Shown here piece by piece: positions 26,345-33,693 of a stretch of DNA of 64,000 bases. The DNA is from Rahnella ecdela (GTDB taxonomy: Bacteria > Pseudomonadota > Gammaproteobacteria > Enterobacterales > Enterobacteriaceae), in the NCBI RefSeq assembly GCF_019049625.1, contig NZ_JAFMOY010000130.1:186001-250000 (forward strand), read 5' to 3'. Positions within the stretch are counted from its first letter, which is position 1; every line of letters begins with the position of its first letter. Below the pieces are notes generated by a model. It saw only the letters and a program-made list of their open reading frames with translations. It made no database searches and was not told where the DNA came from. The position numbers were made by a program, and so were the translations under genes.

Positions 26345-27208
26345 ATGGCCTTGTCCATCGACATTATCTCCTGTATCACCGACCGTTTTGTGGAACTGAC
26401 CGCTACGGAAAAGCGTATCGCGCAATTTATTCTCGACGATGTTCAATCCGCCACAACACTGCCGATTGCAGAAATGGCACGTCTTACCGGGACAAGCCAG
26501 GCATCCATTACCCGCTTCGCCCGCGCAATTGGTTGTAAAGACGTTCGGGAACTGAAAGTGAAGCTGGCCCAGTCGCTGGCCGTCGGGCAACGCTTTATTC
26601 TTGACGTTCCCGACCTGGAAGGGGTGCAGGGAATTTATGAAACTATCATCAACGTGCTGGATATCAATCGCCGCGCGCTAAACCCGCAGTTATTGAAGAA
26701 AGCCGTGGATTGGCTGAGTGGGGCCCGACAAATACTGGCCATTGGCATGGGCGGCGGTTCAACGATTTGTGCTCAGGAGGTGCAATTCCGTCTGTTCCGC
26801 CTCGGCCTGCCGGTCGTCAGCCAGAGCGACGGTCTTCTGGTGCGCATGATGTGCTCCGCCGTCGCGCCAAACGACGTGGTGCTGGTGTTGTCTTTGGGGG
26901 GCTACACGCAGGAGATCATTGAGAGCGCGGTAATCGCGCGACAATACGGTGCGAAAGTTATCGCCATCACTCCGGAAGAGACACCGCTTGCTGCCAGTGC
27001 CGATATAGTTTTGCCGCTGATCGTGCGTGAGAACGACTACATCTTCAAACCGAGTACGTCGCGCTACGCGATGCTGGCGATGATTGACGTGCTGGCAACA
27101 GAGCTGGCTATGGCCAACAAGAGTCAGGCCAAAGACCGGTTGCGTCGCATTAAACTGGCGCTGGACAGCCATCGCGGCGGCGTTGACCGCCAGCCGCTGG
27201 GAGATTAG
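26345..27208 (+). CDS. RpiR/MurR-family regulator of the hexosaminate-type cluster
   Basis: 287 aa from ATG at 26345 (MALSIDIISC). Residues 1-80 form the RpiR helix-turn-helix (LTATEKRIAQFILDD ... TGTSQASITRFARAIGC). Residues ~115-255 are a SIS sugar-phosphate-binding domain (ILAIGMGGGSTICAQEVQFR ... VVLVLSLGGYTQEIIESA). Family members sense phosphorylated sugars. It is convergent with, and 17 bp from, dgoA at the end of the catabolic operon, so the natural effector would be the dgoK product, 2-keto-3-deoxy-6-phosphogalactonate or an isomer. That link is inference. Confidence 0.88.
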   Translation: MALSIDIISCITDRFVELTATEKRIAQFILDDVQSATTLPIAEMARLTGTSQASITRFARAIGCKDVRELKVKLAQSLAVGQRFILDVPDLEGVQGIYETIINVLDINRRALNPQLLKKAVDWLSGARQILAIGMGGGSTICAQEVQFRLFRLGLPVVSQSDGLLVRMMCSAVAPNDVVLVLSLGGYTQEIIESAVIARQYGAKVIAITPEETPLAASADIVLPLIVRENDYIFKPSTSRYAMLAMIDVLATELAMANKSQAKDRLRRIKLALDSHRGGVDRQPLGD

Positions 27209-27225
27209 TTTTGCTGGCAGCGTGG

Positions 27226-27828
27226 TTACACCGTGAATGCCGCCATAAACCGTCGGGCCTGCGTACGCGTCACCGCCACATCCTGTCCGGCACGATACAA
27301 ATCGCTGCCAAGACCGGCTCCGGCACAACCCGCTTTCAGATAGTCGCCCAGATTTTCAGGCGTGACGCCTCCCACGGCCAGAACCGGGACGTCGGGCGGT
27401 AATACAGCCTTCAGAGCCGATATATAGGCCGGGCCAAAAACCGCAGACGGGAAGATTTTCAGACACTGCGCGCCGGCTTCCAGGGCAGAAAATGCCTCAG
27501 TCGCCGTCGCACACCCGGCACAAACCAGCATTCCTGCGTCAACCGCACGCCTTATCACAGCAGGATTGGTGTTCGGCGTCACCACCAGTTTTGCCCCGGC
27601 TTTCGCCAGAAAATCAACCTGCTCAACGTGCAGCACTGTTCCCGCACCAATCATTGCCTTATCGCCGTAGCTTTCCACCATTGCCGGAATGCTTTGCTGC
27701 CAGTTCGGCGAGTTTAGCGGGATCTCGATATAGCCGAAACCTTCTTCAATCAGTGCACCGACATGCTCGCTGGCCTCATAGGGATGGATGCCGCGAAGTA
27801 TCGCGACCAGTGCGTTAGTATCTTGCAT
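27226..27828 (-). CDS. dgoA: DgoA, 2-dehydro-3-deoxy-6-phosphogalactonate aldolase
   Basis: 200 aa from ATG at 27828, preceded by AAGGAG; a TTG one codon earlier is less likely. Strong match to E. coli DgoA: catalytic Glu in EIPLNSP (about residue 37), Schiff-base Lys in LKIFPS, glycine-rich phosphate site GGVTPENL and GAGLGSDLYRAGQ. It splits the 6-phosphate of a 2-keto-3-deoxy-hexonate into pyruvate and glyceraldehyde 3-phosphate. It is last in the minus-strand operon and overlaps dgoK by 14 bp. The other galactonate genes (dgoD dehydratase, dgoT transporter, dgoR) are missing here, which argues for a different upstream route. Confidence 0.93.
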   Translation of the reverse strand: MQDTNALVAILRGIHPYEASEHVGALIEEGFGYIEIPLNSPNWQQSIPAMVESYGDKAMIGAGTVLHVEQVDFLAKAGAKLVVTPNTNPAVIRRAVDAGMLVCAGCATATEAFSALEAGAQCLKIFPSAVFGPAYISALKAVLPPDVPVLAVGGVTPENLGDYLKAGCAGAGLGSDLYRAGQDVAVTRTQARRFMAAFTV

Positions 27829-28675
27829 CAAGAATGCTCCTTATTCCTTGCTGGAATGCGGTATCACCTGCGATTTCGCTGGCCTGAATGCCCGCCGTAG
27901 CGAACGCCTGAAGGTAACGGCGGCACAAGGATCCGCCTCCTACCAACGTGACCTGGGTCGTGTTGTCCTGCAGCGTAGCGACCTCAGCCCCAATCAGCAG
28001 GCCGGATAACCATTCGCTCACCGACTCTGCCGGCAGGGAGCCCAGCACCCGGCTGGCCCGCGCGGCAAACAGTTTGTTGATGAGGGCTGGCGATTCCAGC
28101 CCACTTTGCAGGCCAGCCGCAAATGCCGCGACATCATCTTGCTGCGCCGGTAATCCTTTGCCGATCAGCGAATGGTTCATCAGGATGTGATGAAGTTCGC
28201 CGGTCATGGCGGTCGCAAAATCACTGACCCTACCTCCTGCGATGCTCACCCATTTACTGTGTGTACCGGGCATGACATAACAGGCGGCGGGCGAAAGTAG
28301 CATTGCCCCCAACAGCTGGGTCTCTTCACCGCGCATCACGTTTTGCCCGGTTCGCAACCCTGGCACAATCCACACTTTTTCAGCGACTTCATAAATCCGA
28401 TCACTTAACTCAAGAAGAGAAACCGGGCAGGGCAGATAGGGCACGGGTTGCCAGCCCGCGTCGCTGCCAATCATCCCGGCCATCACCACCGGGATCACTT
28501 CCTGCTCACGCCACGGCGCAATGTATTGTTCGAACACCTCGCAAGCAGTTTTCTCTGCCAGACGGCTCACACCGTAAGGCAACTGCAGGCTGTCGACACA
28601 CTGTCCGCTGTGGTAGCGCCAGGCGCGCAGATGTGTCGAACCCCAGTCAATGGCAATATAGTTTTCGTTCATCAT
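27815..28675 (-). CDS. dgoK: DgoK, 2-dehydro-3-deoxygalactonokinase
   Basis: 286 aa (ATG at 28675, with a second ATG directly after). ASKHA-fold sugar kinase: phosphate-1 motif IAIDWGSTHLRAW at the N-terminus, then MRGEETQLLGA, YVMPGTHSKWV and MTGELHHILMNHSLIGKGLP, all as in E. coli DgoK. It phosphorylates 2-keto-3-deoxygalactonate at O6 using ATP. Its ATG overlaps the stop of the upstream transporter (ATGA), implying translational coupling. Kinase and aldolase together show the cluster ends in a 2-keto-3-deoxy-aldonate, probably of galacto configuration, though stereochemical looseness of this family is possible. Confidence 0.92.
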   Translation of the reverse strand: MMNENYIAIDWGSTHLRAWRYHSGQCVDSLQLPYGVSRLAEKTACEVFEQYIAPWREQEVIPVVMAGMIGSDAGWQPVPYLPCPVSLLELSDRIYEVAEKVWIVPGLRTGQNVMRGEETQLLGAMLLSPAACYVMPGTHSKWVSIAGGRVSDFATAMTGELHHILMNHSLIGKGLPAQQDDVAAFAAGLQSGLESPALINKLFAARASRVLGSLPAESVSEWLSGLLIGAEVATLQDNTTQVTLVGGGSLCRRYLQAFATAGIQASEIAGDTAFQQGIRSILDARY

Positions 28676-30156
28676 GCGTTCTCAGTCGCGCTCTTGCCCA
28701 GCGGGACCGGGGCAGCTGGCTGACCTTCACGCTCACGGGTAATCATCTCCAGCGCTTCTTCGCGACTGACTTTGCTCGCCGGAGTCAATACAGTCACCAA
28801 AATCGAACCCAACAAGCTCGCGAGAACGGAAGGAATACATGGGTTACCCCAGAATGCCATCCAGCTGTCATTCACCAGAACAGCGATAGAGACTGCCGCG
28901 CCAGCTAACAACGCCGTTAATGCCCCTTGCCAGTTAAAACGCATCCAGAAACGCCCCAGAATTGAACATACAAACAGCCCCGACATCAGGGTGGAAATCA
29001 TTTTAGTGATATAGCTAATGATGTCGTTTGAGGTCAGTGCACAAATCAGAGCCAAACCAATCACAAAGACCAACATCCAGCGAGAAAGGGTGATGGCTTT
29101 GTTTTCCGGTGGCATCTTGCCGGTCACCATCGTGTACAGGTCACGCATCATGATAGCCACCGCGGCGATCGCATCAGAACTGGCAGAAGACATGGTCGCC
29201 GAAAGCCCGGCAATCAGCACAACCATCCCAAGTACGCTTGGCAGGAAGCTCGTCGCAAACAGGAAAGCATAATTGCTGTTTTCCAGCGACGGGTTCATGG
29301 TGAAAGCGGCCATGCCGATGATCGCAGGCAGGATAGAGAAGAATAAGTACAAGATGCCGGTATAGACAAACGAACGGCGGACCGAAGAAACATCTTTACC
29401 TGAATAGATTCGCTGGCGGTATGACGGCGTTGCCAGTACACCCACCCCGATAACGGTTGCCAGAGACAATGCAGGTATCACACCGAGCTTATCTACCGCC
29501 AGGAAGCTCAGTGCTTTAGGATCCATCGCATGTTGAATGGCATCCCATCCTCCGACGTGGACTACCGCGAGGATCGCCATCAGAATGAAACCGAAGAATA
29601 AAATCAACGCCTGGATTGTGTCTGTCCAGACCACCGCAGAATATCCCCCGATGACAACATATATAGCAAAGGCAAACGCAATAATAATTTTCGCCACGGT
29701 TAAGTCGATACCCGTCGCCCAGGATAAATATAAACTCCCACCGAGAATATGTGCGCCGAGCCAGCCAATAGAAGCGACGAAAATCAGCAGTCCGACAATA
29801 TTTTTTATAACATGGCTACCGCCGGTATAATAAGAAAGTTCTTCGCTCATCGTCATAAAGCGTAATTTTCTAATCGGTGCAAACCACCAGGCGACCAGTA
29901 AAATTCCTACTGCACCGCCCAGGCCATACAGCATTCCCGCCCAGCCATTGCTGTAACCAAAACCAACCGCACCCATGCTTGAGCCGGTACCGACCATGGT
30001 TGCCACTGTTGAGCCCAGCGTTAAGAACATCGGCAGGGAACGACCGCCAAGGAGAAAATCCTCACCGCTTTTTTGATTACGTGAAACAAACCAGCCAAGC
30101 CAAATCATGGCGAGAGCATAAATAATGAAACCGATTAAGAATACAGGGTTATTCAT
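28672..30156 (-). CDS. Sodium:solute symporter (SSS) family transporter
   Basis: 494 aa with 12-13 membrane helices. The first helices carry the SSS pattern (GGRSLPMFLTLGSTVATMVGTGSS), and the conserved Na-site region ATMSSASSDAIAAVAIMMRDLY appears in the second half; the C-terminus is a charged cytosolic tail. The family imports sugars, amino acids, carboxylates and vitamins with Na+. Its place in an operon of deacylase, RidA, kinase and aldolase makes an N-acyl-amino-aldonate the likely cargo. That is inference from context alone. It is coupled to dgoK by a 4-bp overlap. Confidence 0.88.
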   Translation of the reverse strand: MNNPVFLIGFIIYALAMIWLGWFVSRNQKSGEDFLLGGRSLPMFLTLGSTVATMVGTGSSMGAVGFGYSNGWAGMLYGLGGAVGILLVAWWFAPIRKLRFMTMSEELSYYTGGSHVIKNIVGLLIFVASIGWLGAHILGGSLYLSWATGIDLTVAKIIIAFAFAIYVVIGGYSAVVWTDTIQALILFFGFILMAILAVVHVGGWDAIQHAMDPKALSFLAVDKLGVIPALSLATVIGVGVLATPSYRQRIYSGKDVSSVRRSFVYTGILYLFFSILPAIIGMAAFTMNPSLENSNYAFLFATSFLPSVLGMVVLIAGLSATMSSASSDAIAAVAIMMRDLYTMVTGKMPPENKAITLSRWMLVFVIGLALICALTSNDIISYITKMISTLMSGLFVCSILGRFWMRFNWQGALTALLAGAAVSIAVLVNDSWMAFWGNPCIPSVLASLLGSILVTVLTPASKVSREEALEMITREREGQPAAPVPLGKSATENA

Positions 30157-30222
30157 AACTCACTTCCAGATTAATAATAAATATGAAATTAGCTTCCTGA
30201 AAAAACATACAGAAAACCCATT

Positions 30223-30243
30223 GGCATACATTGCAAATATGCC
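30223..30243. promoter_or_regulatory. Inverted repeat between ridA-like gene and symporter gene
   Basis: GGCATA-N9-TATGCC, in an AT-rich 140-bp gap. It could be an internal operator or an RNA stem; unassigned. Confidence 0.35.
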
Positions 30244-30268
30244 GAATAATATTTTTTAATATTTAGTT

Positions 30269-30289
30269 AGGCGGACATAATATCCGCCT
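30269..30289 (-). terminator. Hairpin after ridA-like gene
   Basis: AGGCGGA-CATAATA-TCCGCCT, 11 bp past the ridA-like stop on the minus strand, without a good T-run; probably an attenuator or processing hairpin inside the operon. Confidence 0.4.
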
Positions 30290-30299
30290 TGCGTCAGAC

Positions 30300-30695
30300 T
30301 TATTTCGCCCGTTCGCTGTTATAGCAGGTCAAATCCACTTCCACTTTGCAGTCCACCACCAGGTCAGCCACGCAACAAACGCGGGCAGGGGGATGGTCAG
30401 CAAAGTACTCGCTGAATACTTTGTTAAATGACTGGAAATAGCGGGAATCGGTCAGGAATACTTTGACGTGTACCACGTCGGCCAGGGTGTAGCCCGCGCT
30501 TTCCATGATGTCCACGCAGTTCTGAATCGCCAGGCGTGACTGCTCGATGATACCGCCTTCTACCACTTCGCCGTTTATCATGGGGGTTTGTCCGGAAACG
30601 TACAGCCAGCCGCCCGCTTCTACAGCTTTAGCGAAGGGCAGTTTTTGCCCGCCGGTACCGGTGCTTCCGCCTACTCCGTAACGTTTAATGCTCAT
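30300..30695 (-). CDS. RidA/YjgF-family enamine/imine deaminase
   Basis: 131 aa from ATG at 30695 with AAAAAGGAG 6 bp upstream. It has the Rid-family fold with YVSGQTP near residue 35 and the substrate-carboxylate Arg in the P-A-R motif (HPPARVCCVADL). Members hydrolyse reactive 2-aminoacrylate-like enamines released by PLP dehydratases. Here it sits with a DSD1-type PLP enzyme that would release such an intermediate, so it may speed conversion to the 2-keto acid and protect other PLP enzymes. It is 51 bp downstream of the deacylase gene in the same operon. Confidence 0.88.
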   Translation of the reverse strand: MSIKRYGVGGSTGTGGQKLPFAKAVEAGGWLYVSGQTPMINGEVVEGGIIEQSRLAIQNCVDIMESAGYTLADVVHVKVFLTDSRYFQSFNKVFSEYFADHPPARVCCVADLVVDCKVEVDLTCYNSERAK

Positions 30696-30746
30696 GCTTA
30701 CTCCTTTTTTGGGGTGGATGACGAGGTAATCTTCCACTTTATTGTT

Positions 30747-32177
30747 TTACCGGCGCAGGAAACGTCCTGCTCGTCCGATAACTTTTTTATCCTGACCATA
30801 GCTCATCACACCATTGACCATCACCGCTTCGATGCCCGCAGCAGTTTGCTGGGGATGGCTGAAACTGGCCACATCGCGCACGGTTTGCGGATCGAACATA
30901 ACAAGATCAGCATAATAGCCGCATTTCACCAGGCCGCGTTTTGGAAGCTGGAACCGTGCTGCTGACATACCGGTCATCTTGTGTACCGCCACCGTGAGCG
31001 GGAATAGCTTCTCGTCGCGGCTATAGTGACCCAGCACGCGGGGAAAAGCCCCCCAAAGTCGGGGATGCGGCATCGGGTCATTGGGTAAACCGTCAGAACC
31101 GATCATTGTCACCGGATAGGTCAACACCCGACGGACGTCCTGTTCGTCCATGTTGTAGTAAATTGCTCCGGCTGGCATCAACAGCTTGCCCGCCTCAACC
31201 AACGTCATTGACCAGTTTTCCGCAATTTGTTTTAAAGACAGTCCGGCAATCTCCGGGTGGGGCTCTGACCAGGTAATAACGATGTCGAAATCGTCAGTAA
31301 TCTGCTGAATATCCAGCGTGGAAGAGCTGGCGGAATACGGATAGCAGTCGCAGGACACATCCTGGTGCTCGCGTACTTTATCGAACAGCTTCAGGGTTTC
31401 AACGGTACGGCCCCAGTTTTTAGCACCGGCGCATTTATGGTGCGAGACCACAACCGGCACTTTGCCGTGACGACCAATGCGAAATGCCTCATCCAGCGCA
31501 TCAAGGATCGGTTCAAACTCAGAGCGCAAATGGGTAGTGTAAATCCCTTTCTGCGCCGCCAGCTCTTGCACCAACGCCATCACTTCTTCAGTAGACGACT
31601 GAAATGCTGAGGCATAAGCCAGCCCGGTACTTAATCCCAGAGCGCCTTGTTCCAGCGCGAGGCGAAGCTGTTTGCGCATCCCGCTGATTTCATCTTCAGT
31701 CGCGGTGCGCAACAAATTGTCCATATGGTTATTACGCAACGCGGTGTGACCCACCAGCGTCCCGACATTAATCGCCGGACGAGCCTGTTCAACGGCATGC
31801 GCATAGTCAGCAACCGTTGGGTAGATAAACTGAGCCACATCCCCGAGAAGATTCATCGGATCTGGCACGCAACCTTTCATCGTGGCCGTCGCGGCGCTGA
31901 TCCCGCAGTTGCCAACAATCACCGTCGTAATGCCCTGACTGATTTTCGGCAGATACTCCGGCATACGGATCACGTTGATATCATCGTGGGTGTGGACGTC
32001 GATAAAACCCGGAGCCAGCACGCGGCCCGTGCCGTCAATTTCATTCTGCGCCTGACCGCTGATTGCCGGTGCAATCTCAGCAATCAAGTCGTCCTTGATG
32101 GCAACATCAGCGCGGTATTCCGGGCCGCCGCTGCCGTCGATAACCGTAATGTTCCTGAACAGATAATCGAATTTCAT
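30747..32177 (-). CDS. N-acyl-D-amino-acid deacylase (D-aminoacylase family)
   Basis: 476 aa from ATG at 32177; other in-frame starts at 32186 (too close to the GGAGG) and 32219. Amidohydrolase superfamily: metal motif HTHDD (about residue 62), the Cys of VGNCGIS that bridges metals in D-aminoacylases, the later His residues in THLRSEF and SHHKCAG, and the catalytic Asp in MIGSDGLPND. The C-terminal small beta domain returns with GLVKCGYYADLVMFD. The family removes acyl groups from N-acyl-D-amino acids; D-hexosaminates have the same D configuration at the amino carbon. It is first in the minus-strand operon, divergent from the PLP enzyme. Confidence 0.9.
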   Translation of the reverse strand: MKFDYLFRNITVIDGSGGPEYRADVAIKDDLIAEIAPAISGQAQNEIDGTGRVLAPGFIDVHTHDDINVIRMPEYLPKISQGITTVIVGNCGISAATATMKGCVPDPMNLLGDVAQFIYPTVADYAHAVEQARPAINVGTLVGHTALRNNHMDNLLRTATEDEISGMRKQLRLALEQGALGLSTGLAYASAFQSSTEEVMALVQELAAQKGIYTTHLRSEFEPILDALDEAFRIGRHGKVPVVVSHHKCAGAKNWGRTVETLKLFDKVREHQDVSCDCYPYSASSSTLDIQQITDDFDIVITWSEPHPEIAGLSLKQIAENWSMTLVEAGKLLMPAGAIYYNMDEQDVRRVLTYPVTMIGSDGLPNDPMPHPRLWGAFPRVLGHYSRDEKLFPLTVAVHKMTGMSAARFQLPKRGLVKCGYYADLVMFDPQTVRDVASFSHPQQTAAGIEAVMVNGVMSYGQDKKVIGRAGRFLRR

Positions 32178-32219
32178 GTCTTCCATACCTCCGCAATGTT
32201 CCTGATTAAAGTTAACCAT

Positions 32220-32379
32220 TTACAAGCCATAAAAACAGTGGAAGACTACGCAAAAAACACACATATTTATGATACTTTTATTCACAAAATCCTAAGATAA
32301 TATTATATATACCTTAATTTCAATAAGTTACATGCGATACTCGTTATTATAAAAATGACACTCTTCAAGGAGTAATGTT
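32220..32379. promoter_or_regulatory. Divergent promoter region of the catabolic cluster
   Basis: 160 bp of AT-rich DNA between the divergent deacylase and PLP-enzyme genes, including ATAATATTAT as possible -10 material. No exact copy of the TGGTACAAAGTACCA palindrome is seen. Confidence 0.5.
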
Positions 32380-33600
32380 ATGAAATACCAGTCAGGTAAC
32401 CTCGTCCCACATAAATCCGCCCTGATGTTTACCCCGGCGAATATCCTGCAAGAAGACGTTTGTCTGCCCGCAGCGGTAATCAGGAAAGCGGCGCTGGAGA
32501 ACAATATTCAGTGGATGCAGCGTTATGCCGATACTCGCGGTGTATCCCTTGCACCACACGGTAAAACCACCATGACGCCTTGGATCTTCCAACAGCAGCA
32601 GCAGGCCGGTGCCTGGGCTGTTGGCGTGGGCAGCGCCTGGCAGGCCAGCATTGCGATGGTCGCTGGTGTGAAGCGCGTGCTCATGGTAAATCAGCTCGTG
32701 GGCAAGGCGAACATGCAGCTGGTCGCGGATCTTAAAAATGAGTATCGGGACGTAGATTTTCTTTGCTGCGTAGATAGCCTCACCAATGCGAAATCGCTGA
32801 ATGCATTTTTCAGCGCGCAAAACCAACAACTTGATGTCCTGATTGAGCTGGGTGTACCCGGCGGGCGCTGCGGTTGCCGAACAGCAGAAGATGCGCTGAT
32901 GCTGGCAGAAACTATTTCTACGCTGCCGGGTTTGCGTCTGCGTGGACTTGAGTTGTATGAGGGCGTGCTGCACGGTGAAAATCCACGACCACACGTTGAA
33001 GCCTTGCTGCGCGATGCCGCCGTGCTGGCCTGCCAGCTGGAACGCCATGTCGGGGGTGAATTTATACTTACCGGAGCAGGTTCCGTCTGGTATGACGTGG
33101 TCTGCAACGTCTGGCTGGAAGCGAAAAAACCCGCCAACTGCCGCGTGGTAATCCGCCCTGGTTGCTATATCACCCACGACGGCGGTATCTATCTCCAGGC
33201 GCAGAATGAGCTGATGGCGCGTGACAAAGTCGCCTGCGATTTAGGGGGAGATCTGGTCTCGGCACTGGAGCTGGTGGCAATGGTACAGTCCGTGCCAGAA
33301 AGTGACCGTGCGATTGTGAACTTCGGCAAGCGTGACAGCGCCTTCGACGCAGGCCTGCCACATCCTGTTGCGCATTATCGCCAGGGTAAGTTGCTTGATA
33401 GCCCCGGGGAAACCATCGAAACGACAGGAATTATGGATCAGCATGCCATGCTAACGTTTAAACCAGGTGCTGACGTACAGGTCGGGGATATTGTGGTGTT
33501 CGGCACCTCCCACCCGTGTCTGACATTTGATAAATGGAAAGCACTGCTGTTGGTGGATGAAGAGTACAACGTGCTCGAAGTGTTAGAAACCGCGTTTTAA
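32380..33600 (+). CDS. DSD1/D-threonine-aldolase-like PLP enzyme, probable D-hexosaminate ammonia-lyase
   Basis: 406 aa, fold-type III (alanine racemase-like) N-terminal barrel with the PLP Lys62 in LAPHGKTTMTP, followed by a D-serine-dehydratase-like domain. The metal pair His-x-Cys is in GTSHPCLTFDKW near the C-terminus, with DQHAML just before. Family activities include D-threonine aldolase, D-serine dehydratase and D-glucosaminate dehydratase, all Mn- or Zn-assisted. Given the kinase, aldolase and RidA partners, I favour elimination of ammonia from a 2-amino-2-deoxy-aldonate to give a 2-keto-3-deoxy-aldonate. CAAGGAG lies 6 bp before the ATG. Divergent from the operon across 160 bp. Confidence 0.85.
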   Translation: MKYQSGNLVPHKSALMFTPANILQEDVCLPAAVIRKAALENNIQWMQRYADTRGVSLAPHGKTTMTPWIFQQQQQAGAWAVGVGSAWQASIAMVAGVKRVLMVNQLVGKANMQLVADLKNEYRDVDFLCCVDSLTNAKSLNAFFSAQNQQLDVLIELGVPGGRCGCRTAEDALMLAETISTLPGLRLRGLELYEGVLHGENPRPHVEALLRDAAVLACQLERHVGGEFILTGAGSVWYDVVCNVWLEAKKPANCRVVIRPGCYITHDGGIYLQAQNELMARDKVACDLGGDLVSALELVAMVQSVPESDRAIVNFGKRDSAFDAGLPHPVAHYRQGKLLDSPGETIETTGIMDQHAMLTFKPGADVQVGDIVVFGTSHPCLTFDKWKALLLVDEEYNVLEVLETAF

Positions 33601-33618
33601 TCATAAGTCACGGCAACT

Positions 33619-33653
33619 CCTCACAGGCACTGTTGCAAACAGTGCCTGTGAGG
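33619..33653. terminator. Perfect 15-bp hairpin between convergent genes
   Basis: CCTCACAGGCACTGT-TGCAA-ACAGTGCCTGTGAGG, 18 bp past the PLP-enzyme stop. It has no T-run on either side, so it is an unusual terminator or an mRNA end-protecting stem. Confidence 0.55.
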
Positions 33654-33693
33654 TATCTGGGGAAGGAACCTGGTTTGTTCCGGTTTTATCTTT

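Noticed and set aside
28672-32177. Plain D-galactonate (dgo) operon
   Set aside because: Only dgoK and dgoA are present; no galactonate dehydratase or DgoT, while a deacylase, RidA and a PLP enzyme are.
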